Part shown: one piece after another, positions 26,077 to 33,245 of the stretch
Numbering within the stretch: the stretch's first letter is position 1
Layout: each line of letters begins with the position of its first letter
Source: Corynebacterium minutissimum
GTDB taxonomy: Bacteria > Actinomycetota > Actinomycetes > Mycobacteriales > Mycobacteriaceae
Length of the DNA: 64,000 nucleotides
Assembly (NCBI RefSeq): GCF_016889765.1
Contig: NZ_CP069533.1
Location: forward strand, 1,302,001 to 1,366,000
Direction of reading: 5' to 3'
Notes under the pieces: generated by a model
What the model was told of the DNA's origin: nothing
The model's input: the letters and a program-made list of their open reading frames with translations, nothing else
Databases searched by the model: none
Program-made: the position numbers and the translations under genes

Positions 26077-26709
26077 GAAGTTCATCGCCGTGAGCTCACT
26101 GAGCGCGGCGATGTCTCCGTTTCCACTCCTATCGAAGTGCAACGCCGTGAGACCCGCCGCCCGTGCGCCCACCACATCGTTGGCGAGCGAATCTCCCACC
26201 ATGAGAGTGGAGCTGGGCTCCACATTCAAACGGCGACAAGCTTCGAGATAGGCCTCTCGGTGCGGCTTTGGCTTAGTCATCTCCACAGTGGGGAAGAGCT
26301 CGATCCCAGGCAGGTCGAGCCCGCCTGCGCGTAGTTTGCTTTCCTGCATGTCCCGCGCACCGTTCGTCAGAATGCCGACGTTGAGACCTAAATCCAAGAC
26401 GTATTCCAGTGCTTCCCGTGCGCCGTCCACCGCGCACCAGTGCTTCTCGTACGCAGCCAGGTACGTGCCATATTCTGCGAGCGCCTCCTGCTCCGTCATC
26501 TCTGGCCGACCGAGAAACTCGCGGCAGCGCTCTACCCGCTGACCTTGGTGGGTGACCTCCCCGCGTTCGTAGGCGGCGAACCATTTCTTTTCTATCTCGG
26601 CGAAGCGCTCGTGATGCCCGCCCGGAAGCCAGTCCTCCACCGCCGCATGCATCGCGGCGGTGTGGTCCATAAGGGTGTCATCGAGGTCGAAGAGAACAGC
26701 GCGGATCAT
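26071..26709 (-). CDS. HAD-superfamily hydrolase (subfamily IA)
   Basis: This 212-aa protein has catalytic motif I FDLDDTLMDHT (Asp10/Asp12), cap domain helices, motif II LTNGAR, motif III Lys in TKPKPHREAY and motif IV VGDSLANDVVGARAAG. It is a likely phosphatase of small sugar or nucleotide phosphates. The start MIRAVLF at 26709 places motif I at the N-terminus. Convergent with metE; substrate not predictable. Confidence 0.88.
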   Translation of the reverse strand: MIRAVLFDLDDTLMDHTAAMHAAVEDWLPGGHHERFAEIEKKWFAAYERGEVTHQGQRVERCREFLGRPEMTEQEALAEYGTYLAAYEKHWCAVDGAREALEYVLDLGLNVGILTNGARDMQESKLRAGGLDLPGIELFPTVEMTKPKPHREAYLEACRRLNVEPSSTLMVGDSLANDVVGARAAGLTALHFDRSGNGDIAALSELTAMNFV

Positions 26710-26787
26710 GCTTGACACACTACGCAGATCGCTGACAGCGTCGCGCCGGAACGACGCGTTGGGCGAAATTTCCATACAATGGCAGGC

Positions 26788-27309
26788 ATGACTCAGAAGA
26801 CCGCAACTGCAACGATGCACACCAACTACGGTGACATTGTTATCGACCTGTTCGGTAACCACGCACCGGTAACCGTTGAGAACTTCATTGGCCTGGCTAA
26901 GGGCGAGAAGGACTACACTACCCAGAACGCAAAGGGCGAGCAGTCCGGCCCGTTCTACGATGGCGCCATTTTCCACCGCGTCATTGACCAGTTCATGATC
27001 CAGGGCGGCGACCCGACCGGCACCGGTCGTGGCGGCCCTGGCTACCAGTTCCAGGACGAGTTCCACCCGGAGCTGCAGTTCGACCGTCCGTTCCTGCTGG
27101 CCATGGCTAATGCCGGCCCAGGTACCAACGGCTCCCAGTTCTTCATCACCGTGGCGCCGACCCCGCACCTGAACAACCACCACACCATCTTTGGTGAGGT
27201 TACCGATGCCGCCTCCCAGGAGGTCGTGTCCAAGATTGCGAAGGTCTCCACCGACCGCATGGACCGCCCGGCTGAGGACGTTGTTATCGAGTCCATCGAG
27301 ATCGCCTAA
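26788..27309 (+). CDS. ppiA: peptidyl-prolyl cis-trans isomerase (cyclophilin)
   Basis: This 173-aa cytosolic cyclophilin (no signal peptide) catalyses proline isomerisation. Active-site segments FHRVIDQFMIQGGDPTGTG (Arg/Gln), LAMANAGPGTNGSQFFI and HTIFGEV are intact. TACAAT (26775-26780) lies 7 nt before ATG 26788 with no Shine-Dalgarno, indicating a leaderless start there. ATG 26779 would overlap the -10. A hairpin terminator follows. Confidence 0.93.
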   Translation: MTQKTATATMHTNYGDIVIDLFGNHAPVTVENFIGLAKGEKDYTTQNAKGEQSGPFYDGAIFHRVIDQFMIQGGDPTGTGRGGPGYQFQDEFHPELQFDRPFLLAMANAGPGTNGSQFFITVAPTPHLNNHHTIFGEVTDAASQEVVSKIAKVSTDRMDRPAEDVVIESIEIA

Positions 27310-27331
27310 GCGCTTTCAGTTTTCAAACCCG

Positions 27332-27364
27332 AGCCCGCTGCCACAAGATGTGGTGGCGGGCTTG
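27332..27364 (+). terminator. terminator after ppiA
   Basis: AGCCCGC-TG-CCACA pairs with TGTGG-TG-GCGGGCT around an AGA loop, then TGGTGCG. A G/C-rich stem 20 nt after the ppiA stop; U-tract weak. Confidence 0.6.
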
Positions 27365-27383
27365 GTGCGTATAAGGAGCTTGT

Positions 27384-28028
27384 GTGAAGAACTATTTGAA
27401 ATCAGCACCGGCCACCCTGGTGCTCATGGTGCTGTGCATCGGTGCTTGGTGTGCCACGGCCATTCAAGGCTCGTCCCTCTCTACGCCTTACTATCGCAGC
27501 ATGCTGGCCCAAGACTGGACGCTGTGGGGCCCTGAAGTGTCCGAGCACCCCACAACTGTCATCACTGCGGGCTTTATGCACCTGGACGCCGGGCACCTCT
27601 TGGTCAACATGGTGATGTTGTTCTTTGTGGGCAGGGAAGTAGAACGCGCCCTCGGAAGTGCGCTGTATGTGGCGGCTTATCTCATCTCCATTGTGGGCTC
27701 TTCCGCCGCAGTGCTGTGGATGGACTTCGGTACGCCCACGGTGGGCGCCTCTGGTGCTCTCTTCGCGCTCATGGGCTTGCTGATTGGCGTGTACCGCAGC
27801 CGCGGTCTGGATCTGCGAGCACCCATCGTCCTCGTGGTGGCCAATGTGATCTACAGCTTCGTGGCGGAGAACGTGTCCGTGTGGGGGCACTTGGGCGGTT
27901 TGCTCACAGGTCTGCTGTTGGCACCATTCCTCTTTCGCAAACGCACGTGGCTGCGCTGGCTGGGCATTTGGTTGATCAGTGTCGTGGCGGCCGTGTTGGT
28001 GGCGCTGCGAGCTGGGCTTTGGGGATAA
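27384..28028 (+). CDS. rhomboid-family intramembrane serine protease
   Basis: This 214-aa protein has six hydrophobic segments. Rhomboid hallmarks are AGFMHLDAGHLLVNM (HxxxxHxxxN), the nucleophile motif GASGA and the catalytic His in WGHLGGLLTG. Rhomboids cut transmembrane helices inside the bilayer. The start is a GTG at 27384 with AAGGAG at 27373-27378. This gene commonly sits between ppiA and the crgA region in actinobacteria. Substrate unknown. Confidence 0.93.
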   Translation: MKNYLKSAPATLVLMVLCIGAWCATAIQGSSLSTPYYRSMLAQDWTLWGPEVSEHPTTVITAGFMHLDAGHLLVNMVMLFFVGREVERALGSALYVAAYLISIVGSSAAVLWMDFGTPTVGASGALFALMGLLIGVYRSRGLDLRAPIVLVVANVIYSFVAENVSVWGHLGGLLTGLLLAPFLFRKRTWLRWLGIWLISVVAAVLVALRAGLWG

Positions 28029-28038
28029 CTCGGGCGTG

Positions 28039-28274
28039 TTATCCACCAAAACCTTTGTGCGAAAGAATTCCACATAAGTTATCCACACTGTGGATAACTA
28101 CATTTTTGTAATTTACCGAACGTGTGCACCAAGATTTGCCCAGATCAGCAGGTGAATCGCGTTCGATTGCAGTTTTTAATCGCCCTGTGGGGAGCGTGAA
28201 AACCCTTATCCACAGGCTGTGGACAAGGGTTGTGAAATTCGATTTTCACAGAGTTATCCCCACCCTGTGGATAA
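28039..28274. promoter_or_regulatory. third DnaA-box cluster (seven boxes, three inverted pairs)
   Basis: The 351-bp gap 28029-28379 holds no gene but is full of DnaA boxes: TTATCCACC 28039-28047; TTATCCACA 28079-28087 facing TGTGGATAA 28089-28097 (1-nt spacer); TTATCCACA 28206-28214 facing TGTGGACAA 28218-28226 (3-nt spacer); TTATCCCCA 28254-28262 facing TGTGGATAA 28266-28274 (3-nt spacer). The density exceeds that beside dnaA itself, 25 kb away. It could titrate DnaA (datA-like), act as an initiation control site or assist the origin. Confidence 0.75.
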
Positions 28275-28379
28275 CTTTGTACCCACCGTGTTAACAGCTC
28301 TCCGGTTACGGGGTGGGTGGTGGCAAAAGGCCTCAAAATAGAGAGCGAAAAGGCAGGAGCGTGTACTAGATTCTGAGTA

Positions 28380-28622
28380 CTAGTCGAGCAGAGCGCGGTA
28401 CTGCTTGCGGGCCTTCATGGAATGAATGATGGTCTCGGTCCCGTCGTCCCAGATAAGAACAACGAGCTCAAGTAATCTCATTGAGCCGTCGAATCCGAGG
28501 CGAAGCTCTCGCTGTGGGTTCTCGTCGTCGAGTGGCGCTTTAAAAACACAAGTTGATGTTGCTGCGGTTACGGAATCCTCCGGCTTGATGCCGTGTTTTG
28601 TGGCGCTCCGGCGAACCTCCAT
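28380..28622 (-). CDS. putative toxin of a ribbon-helix-helix TA pair
   Basis: This 80-aa protein is basic at both ends. The central part alternates hydrophobic strands (RELRLGFDGSMRLLELVVLIW) and ends with DDGTETIIHSMKARKQYRALL. The D/G-rich turn followed by (I/V)HAMKAR.QY..L recalls small toxins next to CopG-type antitoxins in actinobacteria, BrnT/RelE-like in size, but I cannot name the family surely. The ATG directly follows the antitoxin stop codon (0-nt gap), so expression is coupled. Confidence 0.65.
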   Translation of the reverse strand: MEVRRSATKHGIKPEDSVTAATSTCVFKAPLDDENPQRELRLGFDGSMRLLELVVLIWDDGTETIIHSMKARKQYRALLD

Positions 28623-28868
28623 TTAAATGGCTTTTCTTAGTGCTTCACGGATTGCCTGTGACCTAGACCATCCATGCGCTGTAGCATACTTATCCAGGTC
28701 TGCAATTTCATTGGGCGAAAGGCGAATCGAGACAATCTTTGCGGCTTGGTTGTCGCGGGGTTTCCGCCCCCGAGTGCGAAGGGTCTCCACGTCATAACCA
28801 TTTTCGGCTTCCATTACCCATTCATCAATTTGCTCTTCGCTGATCGGCTGTCCATTGATAGTCTTCAT
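28623..28868 (-). CDS. ribbon-helix-helix antitoxin
   Basis: This 81-aa protein starts MKTINGQPISEEQIDEWVME. The N-terminal part (EWVMEAENGYDVETLRTRGRKP) is probably the toxin-binding segment. The C-terminal KIVSIRLSPNEIADLDKYA...SRSQAIREALRK is the DNA-binding domain. It resembles the orphan at 17454. No Shine-Dalgarno: on the minus strand TACGAT lies about 8 nt before the ATG inside the palindromic operator, so the message is probably leaderless and self-repressed. Confidence 0.8.
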   Translation of the reverse strand: MKTINGQPISEEQIDEWVMEAENGYDVETLRTRGRKPRDNQAAKIVSIRLSPNEIADLDKYATAHGWSRSQAIREALRKAI

Positions 28869-28871
28869 AAC

Positions 28872-28886
28872 CGTAATCGTATTACG
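28872..28886. promoter_or_regulatory. palindromic operator of the TA pair
   Basis: CGTAATCGTATTACG is a 15-bp palindrome (arms CGTAAT/ATTACG, centre CGT). On the minus strand it contains the -10 TACGAT and ends 3 nt before the antitoxin ATG. Antitoxin binding here would block RNA polymerase. Confidence 0.65.
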
Positions 28887-28919
28887 AAAAGGGGTTCTGT
28901 CGCTAGAGTGAAATTCGGA

Positions 28920-29573
28920 CTAGGAGCCAGCGCCGCCCAGAATCTTGGTCACTAGGTTCAAACGTGTAGTGGCCCCAAAGACGGTGATGAGGCGGGAGAC
29001 GTGCTTTTTCACGGCGGACTCGGAGTAGCCGGTAGCAGTTGCGATTTCAGAGTTCGAATTACCTGCTAGAAGCAACTTGAGAACGGCAACCTCTGCCTCA
29101 TGGAGATCGTGGCCCTCAATGGCGGCAGCAACGGGATCGCGTGGGGTGCTGGGTTCACCGATGTAGTCCACCAAGCGATGCATGGCGGCGGGTGCCACGA
29201 CGGTGCCGCCCTCCACAGCCGAGCGAACAGCCTCGATGATGGAGCGGGGGCGCTGGTTCTTCAAGATGTAGCCAGCACCGCCCGCGCGCAGGATTTTGAG
29301 CATCGTGTCATCCGAGTCGAACGCGGTCACCGCCAAGAATGTGGGCGGGTTCGGCGCGGAGTTAAGGTGCTTCAGAAGGGTAATGCCATCCATCTGAGGC
29401 ATGTGAATATCAGCCAGCACGAGGTCCGGCTTGGTTTCCTCAATCTGGGCCAAGCAATCCGCACCATTGGTGGCCTCACCGACGACCGAGATGTCGTCGG
29501 TGGTCTGGAAGTAGACGCGGAAAGTCGAGCGGACGAGCTCGTCATCGTCGACGAGGAAGACCCGAATGCTCAT
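28920..29573 (-). CDS. NarL/LuxR-type response regulator
   Basis: This 217-aa protein has a receiver domain with the acidic pocket LVDDDE, phospho-acceptor Asp55 (LVLADIHMP), Thr/Ser switch (AVTAFDSDD) and Lys104-like residue (ILKNQ). A helix-turn-helix of the LuxR class follows (EAEVAVLKLLLAGNSNSEIA, ending KKHVSRLITVFGA). It is the last gene of the kinase-peptide-regulator operon, 36 nt after the peptide gene. Cognate kinase: the gene at 29860-30936. Targets unknown; the peptide/kinase promoter and nearby envelope genes are candidates. Confidence 0.9.
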   Translation of the reverse strand: MSIRVFLVDDDELVRSTFRVYFQTTDDISVVGEATNGADCLAQIEETKPDLVLADIHMPQMDGITLLKHLNSAPNPPTFLAVTAFDSDDTMLKILRAGGAGYILKNQRPRSIIEAVRSAVEGGTVVAPAAMHRLVDYIGEPSTPRDPVAAAIEGHDLHEAEVAVLKLLLAGNSNSEIATATGYSESAVKKHVSRLITVFGATTRLNLVTKILGGAGS

Positions 29574-29609
29574 GGGAGATACGTAGTCAGAAGGAACAGG
29601 AGCGTGGTC

Positions 29610-29813
29610 TTAGCCCCCGCACCACCAGCGCTCCGGGCTGGTGGAGCAACGGAAGTGGTCGGCGAATTCGGCGCCGTAAGACCTGTAGAAGGTGAATCCG
29701 GTGGACTCGGAAGCGGTGGTGCTTTCGGTGGTTGCGGTAGGTTCAGACGCACCAGCTACTGGTGCGGAGAAAAGGGCCAGCGTTGCGGCGGCCGCGGCGA
29801 GGGAAGTGCGCAT
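29610..29813 (-). CDS. small secreted peptide encoded between kinase and response regulator
   Basis: This 67-aa precursor starts MRTSLAAAAATLALFSAPVA, a signal peptide with cleavage near AGA|SE. The mature part (about 45 aa) is Thr/Ser/Glu-rich (to about residue 38), then aromatic and ends with a Cys-containing loop (Cys56, Cys65 in CSTSPERWWCGG) that could form a disulfide. AAAGG precedes the ATG. It is inside the operon: 46 nt after the kinase gene and 36 nt before the regulator gene. Possible roles are a ligand, sensor accessory or regulated effector. No family recognised. Confidence 0.7.
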   Translation of the reverse strand: MRTSLAAAAATLALFSAPVAGASEPTATTESTTASESTGFTFYRSYGAEFADHFRCSTSPERWWCGG

Positions 29814-29859
29814 GTTTTACCTTTAGTATTCAAAGATCGGTGATTACCGGGCCACTTTA

Positions 29860-30936
29860 CTATATTTTTCTCAGGCAGGCAGCAGGAAGCGATAGGCGTG
29901 TGACCCACTTATCAGCTTCTTTTCCGCTGCCGAAGGTGCCATGAATCCTCCGCACCCGGCGGGCGATCTCACTCAAACCTAAGCTGGTCGTCATAAATTG
30001 ACGCGATTGCTGCGAGGCAATGGAAGACGTGATGTGCACATCAATATTCTTAGAAGTGCTGCTGGCTTCGATGGTCACGCGTGATTCGGGTTGGGCGTAT
30101 TTGAGTATGTTCACGGCGAGTTCGGAAAATACGAGTGAGAGCTTCTGCGGTAGAGCGAGCTGACCCGTTTTTCCTAGCTTGATGTCTGGCTCGCACACAA
30201 AGCCATGGCTCGATAGGAAACTCACCATCGTGTCGAGATCTTCTTCCAGCGACTTCACTCCTTGCGTTACGCTTTCATTCTTCATCACACGCAGAAGATC
30301 CCGGACTTCACCCATTGCCCGGCGGGCGTCGTCGGCGATAGCTTCCGCGGAGTCAGCTGCGGAAGGATCCGTTTGGGTCAGCGCTAAGGTCTCCGAGCGC
30401 ATGACCACGGAGGTCAAGGTCGCAGCTACCGAATCGTGAAGGGCAGTCATGAGAGCCTCGCGCTGCTCGGCGGCGCGCTGCTCGGAGGCAAGACGCTGGT
30501 CTCGGTTTCTGCGCAGTGCGGCGCCAATGCCGATGGCCACCGCATATAAGAGAAGCGGAAGCGAAAGGTTAAATGGATCGAAGTCAGGGAGATAGTTGTT
30601 CGACGGATCTGTAGTGATGAAGTACGTGTACACCACCGCCAGGGGAACTGCCCACAACCAGCGCTTCTGAAACGCCACAATGCCCACAATGACGGGGCTC
30701 CACGCTAGGAATAGGAACGACCGCCAGTCGGGGCACCACATGGCGAACGCAAAAAGCGCACCGTACCCGCAGGCCGCCACGAAGGGACGTCGGATAGCCA
30801 GCGGCGTCAAGCTGACGCCGAGGCCTGCGAGTAGGAGTGCGCCGGGAGTAAGGAAGTTTTTGTCCACCGTGACGGTGAGCATCACTAAAATGATGCAGCC
30901 GACACCGGCGACGCTATAGAACCGCGAGGAGTTCAT
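29860..30936 (-). CDS. sensor histidine kinase (NarX/DesK-like)
   Basis: This 358-aa protein has five or six N-terminal membrane segments (residues about 8-140) without a large extracellular domain. A HisKA_3 dimerisation helix carries the phospho-His in ALMTALHDSVAATLTS (His167). The ATPase domain has an N-box FSELAVNILKYAQ but a weak G-box (GLSEIARRVRRIHG). Such membrane-embedded sensors often detect envelope stress or peptides. It is first in the operon with the secreted peptide and response regulator and follows crgA. Confidence 0.88.
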   Translation of the reverse strand: MNSSRFYSVAGVGCIILVMLTVTVDKNFLTPGALLLAGLGVSLTPLAIRRPFVAACGYGALFAFAMWCPDWRSFLFLAWSPVIVGIVAFQKRWLWAVPLAVVYTYFITTDPSNNYLPDFDPFNLSLPLLLYAVAIGIGAALRRNRDQRLASEQRAAEQREALMTALHDSVAATLTSVVMRSETLALTQTDPSAADSAEAIADDARRAMGEVRDLLRVMKNESVTQGVKSLEEDLDTMVSFLSSHGFVCEPDIKLGKTGQLALPQKLSLVFSELAVNILKYAQPESRVTIEASSTSKNIDVHITSSIASQQSRQFMTTSLGLSEIARRVRRIHGTFGSGKEADKWVTRLSLPAACLRKI

Positions 30937-30962
30937 CGCTTCCGTGTTTCAAGCGTGTAAAA

Positions 30963-31238
30963 CTAACGCCAACCCATCGTCATGAGCAGACCGATGATGG
31001 CTAGGCCGAAGCCGATGCCGTAGTTCCACGGACCCAGCTCCTGCATGAACGGGATGGACTCGCCGGCCAGGTAGTTCACCACGAGCCACAGCAGGCCAAT
31101 AAGCATGAGGCCGAGCATGATGGCGATGTACCACTTCGGGGTGCCCTCAGAGTTGATCTTGACCGGAGTGCGGTTGGTAGCAGAGCTGGAGGACTGTGGG
31201 AGTGCGGAGCCCTCCGTCGTGATCTTGGACTTTGGCAT
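30963..31238 (-). CDS. crgA: cell division protein CrgA
   Basis: This 91-aa protein has a Ser/Thr-rich cytoplasmic N-terminus, KINSEGTPKWYIAIMLGLML leading into the first membrane helix, a short loop (AGESIPFMQELGPWNY), and a second helix. The pattern TPKWY...ML.L...WLVV.Y and PW.YGIGF is diagnostic for CrgA, which recruits FtsI/CwsA at the septum in actinobacteria. It lies just downstream of pknB, as usual. Confidence 0.95.
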   Translation of the reverse strand: MPKSKITTEGSALPQSSSSATNRTPVKINSEGTPKWYIAIMLGLMLIGLLWLVVNYLAGESIPFMQELGPWNYGIGFGLAIIGLLMTMGWR

Positions 31239-31301
31239 TTCTACACCTTTAGGTAGGGGGTTTTAATCTGTGGGATACCTTAGCAGCTACGGCAAAAAGA
31301 G

Positions 31302-33239
31302 CTATTGCGGAATCAACGCGGACGGCTCGAATTCCCAGAAGCGGACGTCGATGGTGGCGTCCTTGCGGATGGCATCGCCGCGCTTGACGGATGCCCACCC
31401 AATCTTGTCGCTGTCGATCGGGTTAGACGTAGGAATGCGGTCGCCCACCTCAAGGGTGCCGGACCAGCCCTTCGCACGCAGCGCGGACTCGGCTTCACCC
31501 TGAGTGGAGTGCACCAGGTCCGGTGCCTGAATCAGCATGCCGTTAGAGACCTCAACGGTGACCGTGCTGCCCTTGGGGAGCTTTTGACCCTTTTCGGAGA
31601 CCTTGATGACTTGATTCTCCGGCAGTTCAGAATCCACCGAATTAACGTTCACCTCAAAGTCCATGGAGCTGAGCATCTCGACGGCGCGGTCGCGGTCCAT
31701 GCCGGACACGTCCGGGACGCTGACATCCTTCTGGCCCTTGGACACCGTGATGTGGACCTTTGAACCCTTGGACAGCTGCGAGCCGCCGGCCGGGTTCTGC
31801 GAGATGATTTCGCCCGTAGGTGCATCATCGTTGACCTGCTCGATGTCTTCCTTGAGTTCCAGGGAAGCCTCCTCAAGCGCCTGCGTGGCCTCTTCCACGG
31901 TCATACCGGTGAGGTCAGGGACCTCAGTAATCTCCTTACCGGAAGACACTGTCAGCGTGACCGAGGACTTCTTCTGCAGCTCAGAGCCTTCCGCTGGGTT
32001 GATACGGATGGCCTTGCCGCGCGGAACGTCAGGACTAGGCTCCTCATTGACTGTGACGAAGAGACCGAGCTTCTCCAGCTCCTCCACGACCTCGTTGCGT
32101 GGGCGGTCCTTCACCTGAGGAACGACGACCATGTTGGCGCGCTGCGCGGCTTCGTGCTGTGCCTGCTCACGCTCGCGGGCTTCCTGCTGGGAGCTCTGCC
32201 AGAAGTCCCAGGCAAAGTAGCCGACGATGGCGATAAGCGCCGCCGCGAGCAGGGCCGCGAGCCACTTCAAGCCGCCGCCCTCATCGTCTTCGCTCGGCCT
32301 TGTCGACGCCACCGGAGCGCGGTGCTGCGCTGATACCGGAGCCACCATCGTGGTCGGGTGATCTTCATCGTTGACGTGCGAGCGTGCCGCCTCCGGCAGC
32401 TGGCCCTGCGCCAAACGCTCCAGGTCATCGCCCATTTCCCAGGCGGACTGGTACCGGTCCGCTGGGTGCTTAGCCATGGCAGTGAGCACCACGGCATCGA
32501 GGCCAAGGCGCTGCTTGTCCGATAAATCTTCCTCGATGAACTCTGAGGGAGGGGTCGGGTCCTCCTGCACGTGCTGGTAGGCCACCGCGAAGGGAGTCTC
32601 GCCCTCAAACGGGGTGCGGCCGGTCACCGTTTCATACATGACGCAGCCGAGGGCGTAGACGTCGGAGCGGGCGTCGGCCGGCTTGCCACGGGCTTGTTCC
32701 GGGGAAAGGTATTGCGCGGTGCCAATGACCGCAGAAGTCTGCGTCATCGCGGACGTGGAATCATCGAGGGCCCGGGCGATGCCGAAGTCCATGACCTTCA
32801 CCTGGCCGGTGTTGGTGAGCATGATGTTCGCCGGCTTGATATCGCGGTGAATAATGCCTGCTTCGTGGGAGGATTGCAGGGCATCTGCCACGGGTTTAAG
32901 GACGCGCGCGGCTTCGCCCACCGGCAACGGCCCGTCCTCACGAACGATATCGCGCAGCGTGCGTCCTTGGACGTATTCCATGACGATGTAGGGCACCATC
33001 ATGCCGTCGACGTCCTTCTCACCGGTGTCGAACACGGCCACGATATTGGGGTGGTTGAGCTTACCGGAATTCTGGGCTTCGCGGCGGAAACGTTCACGGA
33101 AGTTGACGTCGCGCGCCATGTCGGGGCGCAGCATTTTGACGGCGACGGTGCGTCCCAAGACGGTGTCTTCAGCCTCGTAGACTTCAGACATGCCGCCGGT
33201 GCCGATGGACTGGCGGAGGTGGTACCGATCACTGACCAT
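31302..33239 (-). CDS. pknB: serine/threonine protein kinase PknB with four PASTA domains
   Basis: This 645-aa protein has a kinase domain (residues 6-275) with the GTGGMSEVY loop, VAVKML lysine (Lys35), HRDIKPANIM catalytic loop, DFGIAR, and the TSAVIGTAQYLSPEQ activation segment. A single membrane helix (about 328-348) precedes four extracellular PASTA repeats that bind muropeptides/lipid II. It is the last gene of the fhaA-pknB operon, 6 nt after pknA. It is an essential regulator of growth and peptidoglycan synthesis in relatives. Confidence 0.97.
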   Translation of the reverse strand: MVSDRYHLRQSIGTGGMSEVYEAEDTVLGRTVAVKMLRPDMARDVNFRERFRREAQNSGKLNHPNIVAVFDTGEKDVDGMMVPYIVMEYVQGRTLRDIVREDGPLPVGEAARVLKPVADALQSSHEAGIIHRDIKPANIMLTNTGQVKVMDFGIARALDDSTSAMTQTSAVIGTAQYLSPEQARGKPADARSDVYALGCVMYETVTGRTPFEGETPFAVAYQHVQEDPTPPSEFIEEDLSDKQRLGLDAVVLTAMAKHPADRYQSAWEMGDDLERLAQGQLPEAARSHVNDEDHPTTMVAPVSAQHRAPVASTRPSEDDEGGGLKWLAALLAAALIAIVGYFAWDFWQSSQQEAREREQAQHEAAQRANMVVVPQVKDRPRNEVVEELEKLGLFVTVNEEPSPDVPRGKAIRINPAEGSELQKKSSVTLTVSSGKEITEVPDLTGMTVEEATQALEEASLELKEDIEQVNDDAPTGEIISQNPAGGSQLSKGSKVHITVSKGQKDVSVPDVSGMDRDRAVEMLSSMDFEVNVNSVDSELPENQVIKVSEKGQKLPKGSTVTVEVSNGMLIQAPDLVHSTQGEAESALRAKGWSGTLEVGDRIPTSNPIDSDKIGWASVKRGDAIRKDATIDVRFWEFEPSALIPQ

Positions 33240-33245
33240 GGTGGG

